Source of the DNA: Bordetella ansorpii
GTDB lineage: Bacteria; Pseudomonadota; Gammaproteobacteria; Burkholderiales; Burkholderiaceae_B
Assembly (NCBI RefSeq): GCF_900078315.1
Contig: NZ_FKBS01000008.1
Location: forward strand, 148,724-212,723
Length of the DNA: 64,000 bases
Direction of reading: 5' to 3'
Position numbers and translations under genes: made by a program. Below are positions 1 through 8,805 of the stretch, in pieces (within the stretch, counting starts at the first letter, position 1; each line of letters opens with the position of its first letter). Below the pieces are notes generated by a model. That model was not told the DNA's origin and did no database searches. It worked only from the letters and a program-made list of their open reading frames with translations.

Positions 1-580
1 CCAGCGCGATCGGCTTGCCGGTGACCACGCCGGTGGCGGTGGCGCCTTCGTTCATCGAATACGTGTCCATCATCCACGCCATGGTTTGCGCGTTGGTGTT
101 CACGTCGGGGGCGGGAATGTCTTTCGACGGGCCGATGATCACGCCGATCTCGGACGTGTAGCGGCGCGTCATGCGCTCGAGCTCGGATTGCGACAGGTTG
201 CGCGGGTCGACACGGATGCCGCCCTTGGCGCCGCCGTACGGCAGGTTGACGGCCGCGTTCTTGATCGACATCCAGGCCGACAGGGCCATCACTTCGGACA
301 GCGTGACGTCCTGGTGGAAACGCACCCCACCCTTGCCCGGACCGCGCGACGTGTTGTGCTGCACGCGGTAGCCCTCGAAGTGGGCAATGGTCCCGTTGTC
401 CAGCTCGATCGGCACGTCCACGACCAGCGCACGCTTCGGGCGCTTGAGCGTCTCGACCCAACGGCCCAGCGAGCCCAGGTAGGGCGTGACGCGGTCTACC
501 TGTTGCAGGTAGATGCCCCACGGGCCGAGATGGTCGGGATCCAGATACGACGGCAATGCATGGGTGGGAGTTTGAGACAT
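1..580 (-). CDS. gdhA: glutamate dehydrogenase, 5' part (runs off the window)
   Basis: The gene encodes a Glu/Leu/Phe/Val-type dehydrogenase, which oxidatively deaminates glutamate to 2-oxoglutarate (or the reverse) in the cytoplasm. About 193 N-terminal residues are visible, starting [20 protein letters not shown]. The glycine-rich substrate motifs GKGGVRFH and [13 protein letters not shown] are present, the second holding the conserved catalytic-region lysine, followed by [18 protein letters not shown]. The ATG at 580 is preceded by a good AGGAGA ribosome site. The 3' end lies left of base 1. It is the last gene of the minus-strand run and has its own AT-rich upstream region with a long inverted repeat at 628-670, which may be an operator. 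Cofactor preference cannot be read from the visible part. The family assignment is firm. Confidence 0.95.
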   Translation of the reverse strand, partial: MSQTPTHALPSYLDPDHLGPWGIYLQQVDRVTPYLGSLGRWVETLKRPKRALVVDVPIELDNGTIAHFEGYRVQHNTSRGPGKGGVRFHQDVTLSEVMALSAWMSIKNAAVNLPYGGAKGGIRVDPRNLSQSELERMTRRYTSEIGVIIGPSKDIPAPDVNTNAQTMAWMMDTYSMNEGATATGVVTGKPIAL

Positions 581-627
581 GAGGCTGCTCTCCTGGAGGA
601 ATGACGCCATTTTATCCACGAACCCAA

Positions 628-670
628 ATACGTCCCCAATTAATTCATATTTATTTAATTAGGGACGTAT
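628..670. repeat. 16-bp-arm AT-rich inverted repeat upstream of gdhA
   Basis: The arms lie at 628-643 and 655-670 with one mismatch (ATACGTCCCCAATTAA against TTAATTAGGGACGTAT), separated by 11 AT-rich bases. The element sits 48 bases upstream of the gdhA start and 50 bases downstream of the ankyrin-gene stop. It could therefore be a gdhA operator or a transcription stop for the ankyrin gene. There is no long T run after it on the minus strand, which argues against a simple intrinsic terminator. Confidence 0.6.
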
Positions 671-719
671 TAAATATTGCTGGTCAGACTGAATTCACGC
701 AGTGTCAGGCTATTTTCAC

Positions 720-1607
720 TCAATCATAGGACTGCTGGCGTACGCCCGTCACGCCTCGAATCGTCGGCGCGGGCGGCGTTGCGGTGGCGGGCGCGGGCTG
801 CATGGCCGCCGGCGCGGGCGGCGCCTCAGGCAGGGGGGCGGATTGCATCGGGGGCAGGCTGGGCGCCGGCGCAATCGGTTCGCCCTGCCCTTGCGTGGCC
901 CGCAGGTCGCGCTTGCGCTGTTCCGCCCGCGCCACCACCTCTTTGAGATTCTTCGCCAACGCCGGCTCCTTGCGCGCGTCGACCCAGTCGGCGGCATTCT
1001 TGCCCTCGAGGTCGCGGGTGGTCACATCCGCGCCGGCGTCCATCAACAGTTGCACCATGGCCTGGTTGCCCGACAGCGCCGCCATCATCAGCGGCGTGGC
1101 GCCCTGGGGCGACGGCGCATTGGGCATGGCCTGGTTCTGCAGCATGAGCTTGGCGGCGGCGACCTGGCCCTTCGACGCGGCGTAGTGCAGCGGCGTCCAG
1201 CCCAGGCGATTCACATGAGCGCCACGGGCGATCAACGTCCTGGCCCGCTCGGTCTCGCCCAGCAGCGCCAGATACATCAAGGGCGTTTCGCCGGCCGGAT
1301 TCTCGGCGTTGACGTCGGTGCGGGGATCCGCCGCCAGCAGGTCGAAGACCTTCCACGCCTTGTCGATGACCGCGCGCATGATGGCCGGCTGGCCGTTCTG
1401 ATAACGTAGATTCGGATCGGCGCCCTGGGCCAGCATGGCGCGCATCTCGTCCACGCGATCGTTGGCAATGGCCGGCCACCAGTTGGCGGAGACCTGCGCG
1501 GCCGACACGGGCGCCCCCCCGGCCAGCGCCAGGGCCATGACCAGGGCGGCCGGCGCGATGCGGCTGCCTGAACGTTGAATGAAATTCTTACGCTTGAACA
1601 TAGCCAT
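720..1607 (-). CDS. exported ankyrin-repeat protein
   Basis: This 295-residue protein has a basic N-terminus and a hydrophobic segment ending in an Ala-x-Ala region (about residues 15-37), a likely Sec signal peptide. Consecutive ankyrin repeats follow, for example GWTPLHYAASKGQ and GATPLMMAALSGN. The last 70 residues are rich in proline and alanine. Ankyrin repeats bind protein partners, so a periplasmic scaffold or inhibitor role is plausible but not shown. The ATG at 1607 is favoured because an AGGAT site lies 9 bases upstream. A second ATG lies at 1601 and a TTG at 1616. The gene sits downstream of tatD after a 57-base AT-rich gap that probably holds its own promoter. Confidence 0.85.
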   Translation of the reverse strand: MAMFKRKNFIQRSGSRIAPAALVMALALAGGAPVSAAQVSANWWPAIANDRVDEMRAMLAQGADPNLRYQNGQPAIMRAVIDKAWKVFDLLAADPRTDVNAENPAGETPLMYLALLGETERARTLIARGAHVNRLGWTPLHYAASKGQVAAAKLMLQNQAMPNAPSPQGATPLMMAALSGNQAMVQLLMDAGADVTTRDLEGKNAADWVDARKEPALAKNLKEVVARAEQRKRDLRATQGQGEPIAPAPSLPPMQSAPLPEAPPAPAAMQPAPATATPPAPTIRGVTGVRQQSYD

Positions 1608-1664
1608 ATCGCACAATCCTAAAGTAATGCTTTAACTTTATAAGATGAGATATTTTAGATTAGA

Positions 1665-2435
1665 TTATCTCTTTATCTTATTGAAAAGTTTGAAGAAATT
1701 TTCCGTAGATGCCTGAGCCACGTCTTCCACCGGAATACCCTTCAACTGGGCGATGCGTTCGGCCACGTGCACCACCTTGGCCGGGTCGTTCAGCTTGCCA
1801 CGATGCGGCACGGGCGCCAGATAGGGCGAATCCGTCTCGATCAGCAGGCGGTCCAGCGGCATGCGGGTCGCCACGTCATGCACGACCTGGGCATTCTTGA
1901 ACGTGACGATGCCCGACAGCGAGATATGGAAATTCTGATCCATGGCCTGGCGCGCGATCTCCCAGGTCTCGGTAAAACAGTGCATGACGCCGCCGACTTC
2001 CGCCGCCCCCTCTTCCCGCAGCATCCGCACCGTATCGGCGGCCGACGAGCGCGTATGCACGATCAGCGGCAGGCCCGTGGTGCGCGCGGCGCGGATATGG
2101 CGGCGGAAACGGTCGCGCTGCCAGTCCAGCGGCTCGGACAGGCGGTAATAGTCCAGGCCCGTCTCGCCGATGGCCACCACTTTGGGGTGCCGGGCCAGGC
2201 GCACCAGCTCTTCGGGCTCGGGATCGGGCGTGTCCTCGTAGTCGGGATGCACCCCCACCGACGCCCACAGGTTGCCATGCGGCTCGACCAGTTCCATCAG
2301 GCCGGGCCATTCCGGCATGTTCACGCTGACGACCAGGGCGTGGCTGACCCGGTTGGCCTGCATGCGGTCCAGGATGCCGGGCAGGTCCTTCGCCAGTTCG
2401 GGAAAATTCAGATGGCAATGCGAATCGACGTACAT
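1665..2435 (-). CDS. tatD: TatD-family metal-dependent deoxyribonuclease
   Basis: The 256-residue protein is a TIM-barrel hydrolase of the TatD/YcfH family, a cytoplasmic metal-dependent nuclease. It begins MYVDSHCHLNF, carrying the HxH metal-binding motif, and contains GETGLDYY, IVHTRSS, MHCFTE and LLIETDSPYLAPVPHRGK, all typical of the family. The frame is open upstream to 2624, but the conserved protein starts at the ATG at 2435, placing DSHCHL at the usual position. The ribosome site is weak. It follows holB after 130 bases in the mltG-tmk-holB-tatD order known from many proteobacteria. In several of those a pilZ gene lies between holB and tatD, and none is visible here. Confidence 0.93.
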   Translation of the reverse strand: MYVDSHCHLNFPELAKDLPGILDRMQANRVSHALVVSVNMPEWPGLMELVEPHGNLWASVGVHPDYEDTPDPEPEELVRLARHPKVVAIGETGLDYYRLSEPLDWQRDRFRRHIRAARTTGLPLIVHTRSSAADTVRMLREEGAAEVGGVMHCFTETWEIARQAMDQNFHISLSGIVTFKNAQVVHDVATRMPLDRLLIETDSPYLAPVPHRGKLNDPAKVVHVAERIAQLKGIPVEDVAQASTENFFKLFNKIKR

Positions 2436-2565
2436 GGTGGATGGGATGATGGCCGCGGGCGGCGCCTGCGCGCGCCGCGGCATGGACTGAGACAGGCGTA
2501 TCCGCCAGGAAAGCCGCCGCGAGGGCGGGCTTGTTCGATCAATGCGGCCCCGGGGAACCGGGACA

Positions 2566-3618
2566 TCATGCCTGGCAGGATAGCACCACCCGCTGCAGCG
2601 CCGCATGGGCGAACAGCTTGGCATTCAAGGGGTGATTGGCCACCGCGCGCTGGGTGGACAGCCAGTGGGCCGTGTCGGCCACCCGCGCGGGATGCGCCCG
2701 TGCGGCCGCTTTGCCCACGGCATCGGCCAGCGAGGGAAAATAACGCGCGGGGGCGCCGCAGCCGGCCAGCATCAGGTCGGCATGCAGACGCTGCAACGCA
2801 TCGATCCATTCGGGCGTCGGGATTTTTTCCAGCCATTCGGTCAGTGTCCCCACATCCGGCGCCTTGCCCACGGACAAGGGAACGATCAATTGGCCCAGCC
2901 AGGCGGGACACGGCAGGTCCTGCTGCTGCGACAGGCGCTGGGCCGCCAGGGGCGCGCCGCCCGCCGCGGCCAGCCACTCGGCCGCCGGCTCCACGCCCTG
3001 GTCGCGCAGCCATTGCAGGGCCAGCTCGGGCGCCGGCGCCGGCAACGGCAGGCGCCGGCAGCGAGACACCAGCGTGGGCAGCAGGCGATCGGGCGCATCG
3101 GCCACCAGCAGGAACACCGTATTGGGCGGTGGTTCTTCCAGCACCTTCAGCAGCGCATTGGCGGAAATCACGTTCAGCGCCTCGGCCGGATACAACAGCG
3201 CCACGCGCCAGCCGCCACGGTGCGTGGCGGTGTTGAACCAGGATTCCAGGCCGCGGATCTGGTCGATGCGGATGTCCTTCGACGGCGCGCGCTTGGCCCC
3301 GCCCGTGGCAGGCGTCTCGGTTTCGTCGGATTCGGGCGCGGCATCCGCGCCCTCTTCCAGCGCCACGGCCTCGGGGCGGATGCGTCGCAGGTCTGGGTGA
3401 TTGCCGGCGGACACCCACGCGCAGGCGTTGCAGCGCCCGCAGGCCAGGCCGTTGTCGGGCGACTCGCACAGCAGGCTGGCCGCGGCAGCCGCCGCGAATT
3501 GCAGCTTGCCGATACCGGCCACGCCGTGGATCAGCCAGGCATGGGCGAAACGCTCGCGCTGGCCGAGCCAGCCGTGCGCCTTTTCCATGTGCCAGGGAAG
3601 AAATGCCGCCAGACTCAT
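2566..3618 (-). CDS. holB: DNA polymerase III subunit delta prime
   Basis: The 350-residue protein is the delta-prime subunit of the clamp loader, which opens the beta sliding clamp at primed DNA. It shows a P-loop-like segment GVAGIGKLQ (residues 32-40). A four-cysteine zinc module follows with C51, C60, C63 and C66 (CxxC-type spacing), and further on come ANALLKVLEEPPPNTVF and SRCRRLPLP, the latter holding the SRC motif of the delta/delta-prime family. The frame is open further upstream, but the ATG at 3618 places the AAA+ domain at the expected distance. It lies 25 bases downstream of tmk and is probably co-transcribed with it. Confidence 0.93.
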   Translation of the reverse strand: MSLAAFLPWHMEKAHGWLGQRERFAHAWLIHGVAGIGKLQFAAAAAASLLCESPDNGLACGRCNACAWVSAGNHPDLRRIRPEAVALEEGADAAPESDETETPATGGAKRAPSKDIRIDQIRGLESWFNTATHRGGWRVALLYPAEALNVISANALLKVLEEPPPNTVFLLVADAPDRLLPTLVSRCRRLPLPAPAPELALQWLRDQGVEPAAEWLAAAGGAPLAAQRLSQQQDLPCPAWLGQLIVPLSVGKAPDVGTLTEWLEKIPTPEWIDALQRLHADLMLAGCGAPARYFPSLADAVGKAAARAHPARVADTAHWLSTQRAVANHPLNAKLFAHAALQRVVLSCQA

Positions 3619-3643
3619 CGAACCCCCCGCATCCGCATGACCA

Positions 3644-4270
3644 TCATTGCGCCGACGCCAGCAACGCCTGCAACTCGGCCGCGAGCTGGGCCCGGACCTC
3701 GTCCACGGAACGGCTGCCGTCGATGATGTGCAAACGTTGCGGCTGCGCCTGCGCGCGCGCATGGTAGGCCGCGCGCACGCGCTCGAAGAAGGCGCCGGCC
3801 TCGCGCTCGAAGCGGTCGGGGTCGCGGCTGGCCGACAGGCGCTGGCGCGCCACCTCGGGCGGCACGTCGAACAGCCAGGTGCGGTCGGGCTGCAGGCCGG
3901 GCTGCATCCATTGTTCGAGCGCGGCGATGCGTTCGGTGCCCAGCTCGCGGCCACCGCCCTGGTAGGCGTAGGTGGCGTCGCTATAGCGGTCGCAGACCAC
4001 CCACGTGCCGCTGGCCAGCGCGGGCTCGATGACGGTGCGCACGTGTTCGCAACGGCCGGCGAACATCAGCAGCGTCTCGGTTTCCAGGTGCATGGGTTCG
4101 TGCAGCACCAGCTCGCGCAGGCGTTCGCCCAGCGGCGTGCCGCCCGGTTCGCGGGTGGCCAGCACGGTGCGGCCCGAGGCGCGGATCGCGTCGACCAGCC
4201 AGCCGGCGTGGGTGCTCTTGCCGGCGCCATCGACGCCTTCCAGCGTGATGAAAAGACCGCGGGCCGTCAT
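3644..4270 (-). CDS. tmk: thymidylate kinase
   Basis: The 208-residue enzyme phosphorylates dTMP to dTDP with ATP, an essential step of dTTP supply. The P-loop GVDGAGKS lies at residues 12-19, the dTMP-binding segment [18 protein letters not shown] follows, and the DRY motif is present in [18 protein letters not shown]. Length is typical for bacterial Tmk. It lies between mltG (43 bases upstream) and holB (25 bases downstream) in one minus-strand transcription unit. Confidence 0.96.
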   Translation of the reverse strand: MTARGLFITLEGVDGAGKSTHAGWLVDAIRASGRTVLATREPGGTPLGERLRELVLHEPMHLETETLLMFAGRCEHVRTVIEPALASGTWVVCDRYSDATYAYQGGGRELGTERIAALEQWMQPGLQPDRTWLFDVPPEVARQRLSASRDPDRFEREAGAFFERVRAAYHARAQAQPQRLHIIDGSRSVDEVRAQLAAELQALLASAQ

Positions 4271-4313
4271 TCGGCCCTCACGGATTGCGTACGGATGATC
4301 GTGCGCGGGAAAA

Positions 4314-5330
4314 TCATTTCTGCCCTTGTCCCAGGATGTAGCGCGAGACGTTGCGGTTGTGCTCGTTCAGGTTGCGCGAGAACTCGCTGGTGCCGTTGCC
4401 GCGCGAAACGAAATAGTAGTAGTCATGCGCCTCGGGATGCGTGGCCGCATGCAAGGCGGCGCGGCCCGAGGCGGCGATGGGCGTGGGCGGCAGGCCGGGC
4501 CGGGTGTAGGTGTTCCACGGCGTATCGGTCTGCAGGTCGCGCTTGCGGATGCGGCCGTCGTAGGCGGCGCCCATGCCGTAGATGACGGTGGGATCGGTCT
4601 GCAGCAGCATGCCGCGGCGCAGGCGGTTGACGAACACGCCGCCGATGCGCGCGCGGTCGGCGCCGTCGCCGGTTTCCTTCTCGATGATCGAGGCCAGGAT
4701 CAGCGCCTCGTAGGGCGTGGCCAGCGGCAGGTCGGGCGAGCGGTCGGCCCAGAACTTCTGCAGCACCTGCTCGCCCGCCTGGTAGGCGCGGCGCAGGATG
4801 TCGAAATCGCTGCTGCCGGGGGTGAACACATAGGTGTCCGGGAAGAACATGCCTTCCGGATGCTCGATTTCGGAGCCCAGGCGCTTCATCAGCGCCTCGT
4901 CGCTGACGCCGTCCAGCGTCTGCTTGACGTCGGGATGGTTGCGCAGCGCGTCGCGCATCTGGCGGAAGGTCCAGCCTTCGACGAACGTGATCTGCCGTTG
5001 CGACATGTCGCCGCGCGCCATGCGTTCCAGCAGCTTCCAGGGGCTGTCGCCCTGCACGGCCTCGTAGCCGCCGGCCTTGATCAGCTTGTCCTGTTCGGTC
5101 AGGCGCGCCATCCAGATGAAGCCGTCTTCCCAGACGGGAATGCCCGCCTGCGCCAGCGTGCGCGCGACCGCGCGCGGGTTGCTGCCGGGCTGCACCACGA
5201 AATCGACGCGCTCGGCGGCCAGCGGTACGGGTTCATGCGCCCAGCGCCAGGCCAGGCCCACGACGGCGGCAGCCGCCACGAGCGCCAGCAGCACGAACAT
5301 CAGAAAGAGGGTGCGGAAACGGATTCTCAT
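4314..5330 (-). CDS. mltG: endolytic murein transglycosylase MltG
   Basis: The 338-residue inner-membrane protein cleaves nascent peptidoglycan glycan strands. It has one N-terminal membrane segment (about residues 8-28), then the LysM-like and YceG domains. The catalytic glutamate is E217 in ASIIEKETG. Other family signatures are [12 protein letters not shown] and [12 protein letters not shown]. It is the first gene of the mltG-tmk-holB-tatD unit and is divergent from ygfZ, with a 152-base shared upstream region. Confidence 0.95.
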   Translation of the reverse strand: MRIRFRTLFLMFVLLALVAAAAVVGLAWRWAHEPVPLAAERVDFVVQPGSNPRAVARTLAQAGIPVWEDGFIWMARLTEQDKLIKAGGYEAVQGDSPWKLLERMARGDMSQRQITFVEGWTFRQMRDALRNHPDVKQTLDGVSDEALMKRLGSEIEHPEGMFFPDTYVFTPGSSDFDILRRAYQAGEQVLQKFWADRSPDLPLATPYEALILASIIEKETGDGADRARIGGVFVNRLRRGMLLQTDPTVIYGMGAAYDGRIRKRDLQTDTPWNTYTRPGLPPTPIAASGRAALHAATHPEAHDYYYFVSRGNGTSEFSRNLNEHNRNVSRYILGQGQK

Positions 5331-5482
5331 GAGTGGGGTGAAGTGTAATGGATAGGCGCGGCGCCCGGCCGCGTTCCGCCCCTGACAAGCGCAAGGACTT
5401 GAACCGGCTGGCGGCCGGCACGGCGTATCATGGGAGTTTGCCTGCCAGCCGCGGGCGGCGCTGCCGTCCGCCTACCGCCACC

Positions 5483-6487
5483 ATGCATGCTTTCTACGAT
5501 TCGATTCCGCTGGGCGCCGAAGGTTCGCCGCTGTGCGCGCCGCTGCCCGGCTTCCGCGTCCTGGCCGCCGCCGGCGACGATGCCCTGCCCTTTCTGCACG
5601 GCCAACTGACGCAGGACGTCACCGGCCTGCCCGCCGACGCCGCGCGCCTGGCCGGCTATTGCACCGCCAAAGGCCGCCTGCTGGCCACGCTGGTGATGTG
5701 GCGTGCCGCCGAAGGCGCCGAGAACGATGCCCGCCTGTACGCCCTGGTGCGCGCCGATCTGGCCGAGGCCTTGCAGAAGCGCCTGTCCATGTTCGTGCTG
5801 CGGGCCAAGGCCAAGCTGTCGTTCGCGGCCCTGCACCCCGCCGGCGTGCAATGCGACGCCGATCAGTTGCCTGCCCTGCAGGCCGCCGCGGGCGGCGAAC
5901 TGCCGCGCACGGCCTGGCAACGCGTGGAACGGGTCACCGGCACCTGGATCGCCGCGCCCGCGGCCAGCGGCGCCAGCCTGCGCTGGTGGTGGATCGCCAG
6001 CGATGCCCAACTGCAACAGGCCGGCGCCCTGGGCCAGTTGCTGGCCCGTGCCGTGCCCGCGCTGTGGCAAGCCGCCGACCTGGCCGCCGGGCTGCCCTGG
6101 ATCGGCAGCGCCACGCAGGATCTGTTCATTCCGCAAACGGTCAACCTGGAACTGGCCGGCGGCGTCAGCTTCACCAAGGGCTGCTATCCCGGACAGGAAG
6201 TGGTGGCGCGCAGCCACTACCGCGGCACGGTCAAGCGGCGCATGGCCTATGGCCAGTTGCAGGGCAGCGCCGGCACGGATCAGTTGGCCGGCCTGGACGT
6301 CTACGACGCCACGCAACCTGGCGAACCCTGCGGCCGCGTGGTCGACGCCACCGGGCATGCGGGCGTCTCGCTGCTGTTCGAGACCACCCTGTCGTCGCTG
6401 CCGGAGGGCGATCTGCGGCTGGGCGCGCCGGACGGCCCGCGCATCGAGGTGATGCCGCTGCCGTATGCGTTGACGGCAAACGCTTGA
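5483..6487 (+). CDS. ygfZ: YgfZ-type folate-binding Fe-S maintenance protein
   Basis: The 334-residue protein belongs to the YgfZ/GcvT-like family, tetrahydrofolate-binding proteins needed for the repair or assembly of some Fe-S enzymes. The hallmark motif KGCYPGQE is present near residues 232-239, within SFTKGCYPGQEVVARSHYRG. The frame is open from 5348, but the ATG at 5483 starts the conserved region (MHAFYDSIPLG). It is divergent from mltG and convergent with the following VIT-family gene. Confidence 0.92.
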   Translation: MHAFYDSIPLGAEGSPLCAPLPGFRVLAAAGDDALPFLHGQLTQDVTGLPADAARLAGYCTAKGRLLATLVMWRAAEGAENDARLYALVRADLAEALQKRLSMFVLRAKAKLSFAALHPAGVQCDADQLPALQAAAGGELPRTAWQRVERVTGTWIAAPAASGASLRWWWIASDAQLQQAGALGQLLARAVPALWQAADLAAGLPWIGSATQDLFIPQTVNLELAGGVSFTKGCYPGQEVVARSHYRGTVKRRMAYGQLQGSAGTDQLAGLDVYDATQPGEPCGRVVDATGHAGVSLLFETTLSSLPEGDLRLGAPDGPRIEVMPLPYALTANA

Positions 6488-6548
6488 CCGCGTGATGCAC
6501 GCGCAGGGCGCGCCGCGTCATCGACACGGTTTCGCCCTGCTTGCCGAT

Positions 6549-7241
6549 CTACACCGCCACCCCGAACAACGCGCCCACCCCGGCGGTCAGTCCAATCGCC
6601 AAAGCCCCCAGCACCATGACCCGGATGCTGGCGCGCCCCATCGGCGCGCCGCCGGCCCGTGCCGAAACGGCTCCCAACAGCCCAAGGCAAACCACCGACG
6701 CCACGCTGACCGTCCCGATCACGCCCGGCAGCGGCGCCAGTGCGGACACCGCCAGCGGCAACGCCGCCCCCACCGCGAACGACCCCGCCGAAGCCACCGC
6801 CGCCTGCACGGGCCGAGCGCGGTTGTGCAAGGAAATGCCCAATTCGTCGCGCGCATGCGCGTCCAGGGCGTCATGCTGCGTCAACTGGCGCGCCACCTGC
6901 CCGGCCAGGTCGGGGCTCAGCCCGCGCGCCACGTAGATGCCGATCAATTCGTCCAGTTCCTGCGCCGCATTGCCACGCAACGAGCGCATTTCCATCTGCA
7001 GGTCGGCGGCCTCGGTATCGGCCTGGCTGCGCACCGAGACGTACTCGCCGGCCGCCATCGACAGCGATCCGGCCACCAAGGCCGCCAGTCCGGCCGCAAG
7101 AATGGCTTCGTGACTAGTCTGCGCGGCCGCCACGCCGGCGATCAGACTGGCGGTGGAGACGATGCCGTCATTGGCGCCCAGCACGGCGGCGCGCAGCCAG
7201 CCGATACGGAAGATGCGATGGTGTTCTGCGGTAGGCATCAT
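6549..7241 (-). CDS. VIT1/CCC1-family membrane protein
   Basis: The 230-residue protein matches the VIT1/CCC1 family of iron/manganese transporters. It has an N-terminal GANDGIVSTASLIAGVAA membrane segment and the MAAGEYVSVRSQADTE segment that lines the metal site in the family. A hydrophilic metal-binding stretch follows, then three further hydrophobic segments towards the C-terminus. A role in Fe or Mn export is inferred from the family only. Two tandem ATGs (7241 and 7238) could start it, and neither has a strong ribosome site. It stands alone, convergent with ygfZ and downstream of the thioesterase gene. Confidence 0.85.
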   Translation of the reverse strand: MMPTAEHHRIFRIGWLRAAVLGANDGIVSTASLIAGVAAAQTSHEAILAAGLAALVAGSLSMAAGEYVSVRSQADTEAADLQMEMRSLRGNAAQELDELIGIYVARGLSPDLAGQVARQLTQHDALDAHARDELGISLHNRARPVQAAVASAGSFAVGAALPLAVSALAPLPGVIGTVSVASVVCLGLLGAVSARAGGAPMGRASIRVMVLGALAIGLTAGVGALFGVAV

Positions 7242-7347
7242 GGAACGCGCCCGGCAACCCTGCCGATCGGCGCGTGCCGAGTATAAGCCCGCGCTGTCCG
7301 TGGTCACACCGCCCGATGCCGCCGCACGTGCCGGCCGGCGGCGCGCA

Positions 7348-7788
7348 TCAACGCCGCGTGACGCGCACCGTGGTCATCAAGCCCACCACGCACAGCGTGG
7401 GCTGGCCGTCGCGCCAGGCATGCACCTCGGCCTGGCAGACGGTCAGGCGGCGCCCCGGCTTGAGCACGGTGCCGGTCGCCACGTAATACTCGCCCGAGGC
7501 CGGCGCCAGGAAGTTCATCTTGAACTCGGAGGTCAGCACGTCCTCGCCCGGCTCGAACAGGCTGAAGGCGGCATAGCCGCCCGCGCTGTCGGCGATGGTG
7601 GTGGAGATGCCCGCGTGCAGGAAGCCGTTCTGCTGCGACAGGTCGGCGCGATGCGCCAGGCGGATCTCGACCTTGCCGGGCGCCGTCACGCGAAGTTCCG
7701 CGCCCATCATCGCCATCACGCCCTGGCGGGCGAAGCTGGCCTGCACGCGCGCGGCCAGTTCTTCCGATACCGCCGCGCCGCCGCTCAT
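7348..7788 (-). CDS. PaaI-type hotdog-fold thioesterase
   Basis: The 146-residue protein has the hotdog thioesterase pattern, with QQNGFLHAGISTTIADSAGGYAA matching the HGG-like active-site segment of PaaI-type enzymes, followed by SEFKMNFLAPASGE. It probably hydrolyses an acyl-CoA released in the preceding pathway. Its ATG at 7788 overlaps the mmsB stop by 4 bases (ATGA), so it is translationally coupled and the last gene of the catabolic operon. The exact substrate cannot be read from the sequence. Confidence 0.85.
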   Translation of the reverse strand: MSGGAAVSEELAARVQASFARQGVMAMMGAELRVTAPGKVEIRLAHRADLSQQNGFLHAGISTTIADSAGGYAAFSLFEPGEDVLTSEFKMNFLAPASGEYYVATGTVLKPGRRLTVCQAEVHAWRDGQPTLCVVGLMTTVRVTRR

Positions 7789-8675
7789 CCGGGCTTGCGG
7801 GTATACAGGCGCACGATGCTGGAGAAGTCCAGCCCGCCGCTGCCGCCCTGGCTGTGCAGCGCATACAGGTTGCGCGCCAGCTCGCCCAGCGGCGTGGCCG
7901 CGCGCGCCGACAACGCCGCCTCGGCCGCCAGCCCCAGATCCTTGAGCATCAGGTCCGTGCCGAAGCCGCCCGCATAGTCCTTCGAGGCCGGCGCGTTGGG
8001 CATCACCTCGGGCCAGGGGTTGTACAGCTCGGTAGCCCAGTTGCGGCCCGAACTCTTGGCGATGATGTCGGACAGCACCTTGGGATCCAGCCCGTTGGCC
8101 ACGCCCAGCGCCAGGGCCTCGGAAGTGCCGGCCATCAGGATGCCCAGCAGCATGTTGTTGCAGATCTTGGCCACCTGGCCGGCGCCCGACGGTCCGGCAT
8201 GGAAGATGTTCTTGCCCATCTGCTCCAGCACGGGCCGGGCCCGCGCCAGCGCCTGGTCGGCGCCGCCCACGATGAAGGTCAGCGTGCCCGCCACCGCGCC
8301 GCCCGTGCCGCCGGACACCGGCGCATCCACCATGTCCAGGCCGCGCGCCTGCGCGGCCGCGCCCACCTTGCGCGCCGAATCCGGCGCGATGGTGCTGCAG
8401 TCGATGACCAGGGTAGGCGGCTGGATGCGGGCCAGCAGGTCTTCGCCCAGGTACAGGCCCTCGACGTGCTTGCTGGCCGGCAGCATGGTGATGACGATCT
8501 CGGCGCCCGCCACCGCCTCGGCGGCCGAGCCCGCGGCGCGCGCGCCGGCGTCGGTCAGCGTGCGCACCGCCGCGGGCACCAGATCGAATACGGTCAGCGC
8601 GTGGCCGGCCTTGATCAGGTTCTGCGCCATCGGCGCGCCCATGTTGCCCAGCCCGATGAAAGCGATACTGCTCAT
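7785..8675 (-). CDS. mmsB: 3-hydroxyisobutyrate dehydrogenase
   Basis: The 296-residue enzyme oxidises 3-hydroxyisobutyrate to methylmalonate semialdehyde with NAD+ in valine degradation. It has the N-terminal Rossmann motif GLGNMGAPMAQNLIKAGH. The substrate-binding DAPVSGGTGGA and the catalytic-lysine segment GAGQVAKICNNMLLG are also present. The ATG at 8675 has a clear AGGAGA site. It sits between the hydrolase and thioesterase genes, consistent with its position in the pathway: the hydrolase product is its substrate. Confidence 0.94.
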   Translation of the reverse strand: MSSIAFIGLGNMGAPMAQNLIKAGHALTVFDLVPAAVRTLTDAGARAAGSAAEAVAGAEIVITMLPASKHVEGLYLGEDLLARIQPPTLVIDCSTIAPDSARKVGAAAQARGLDMVDAPVSGGTGGAVAGTLTFIVGGADQALARARPVLEQMGKNIFHAGPSGAGQVAKICNNMLLGILMAGTSEALALGVANGLDPKVLSDIIAKSSGRNWATELYNPWPEVMPNAPASKDYAGGFGTDLMLKDLGLAAEAALSARAATPLGELARNLYALHSQGGSGGLDFSSIVRLYTRKPG

Positions 8676-8805
8676 GTTGCGTGTCTCCTCGCATTGTCTG
8701 GCCCCGTGTCCGCGCCCGGGTCGGGACGGGCGGCCATCAGGGCGCTCGTCCCGCCGAGACGTCGGCGCGGGGTCTTGGGGGTGAATCGTCGCGTGCCGCG
8801 GCGGG

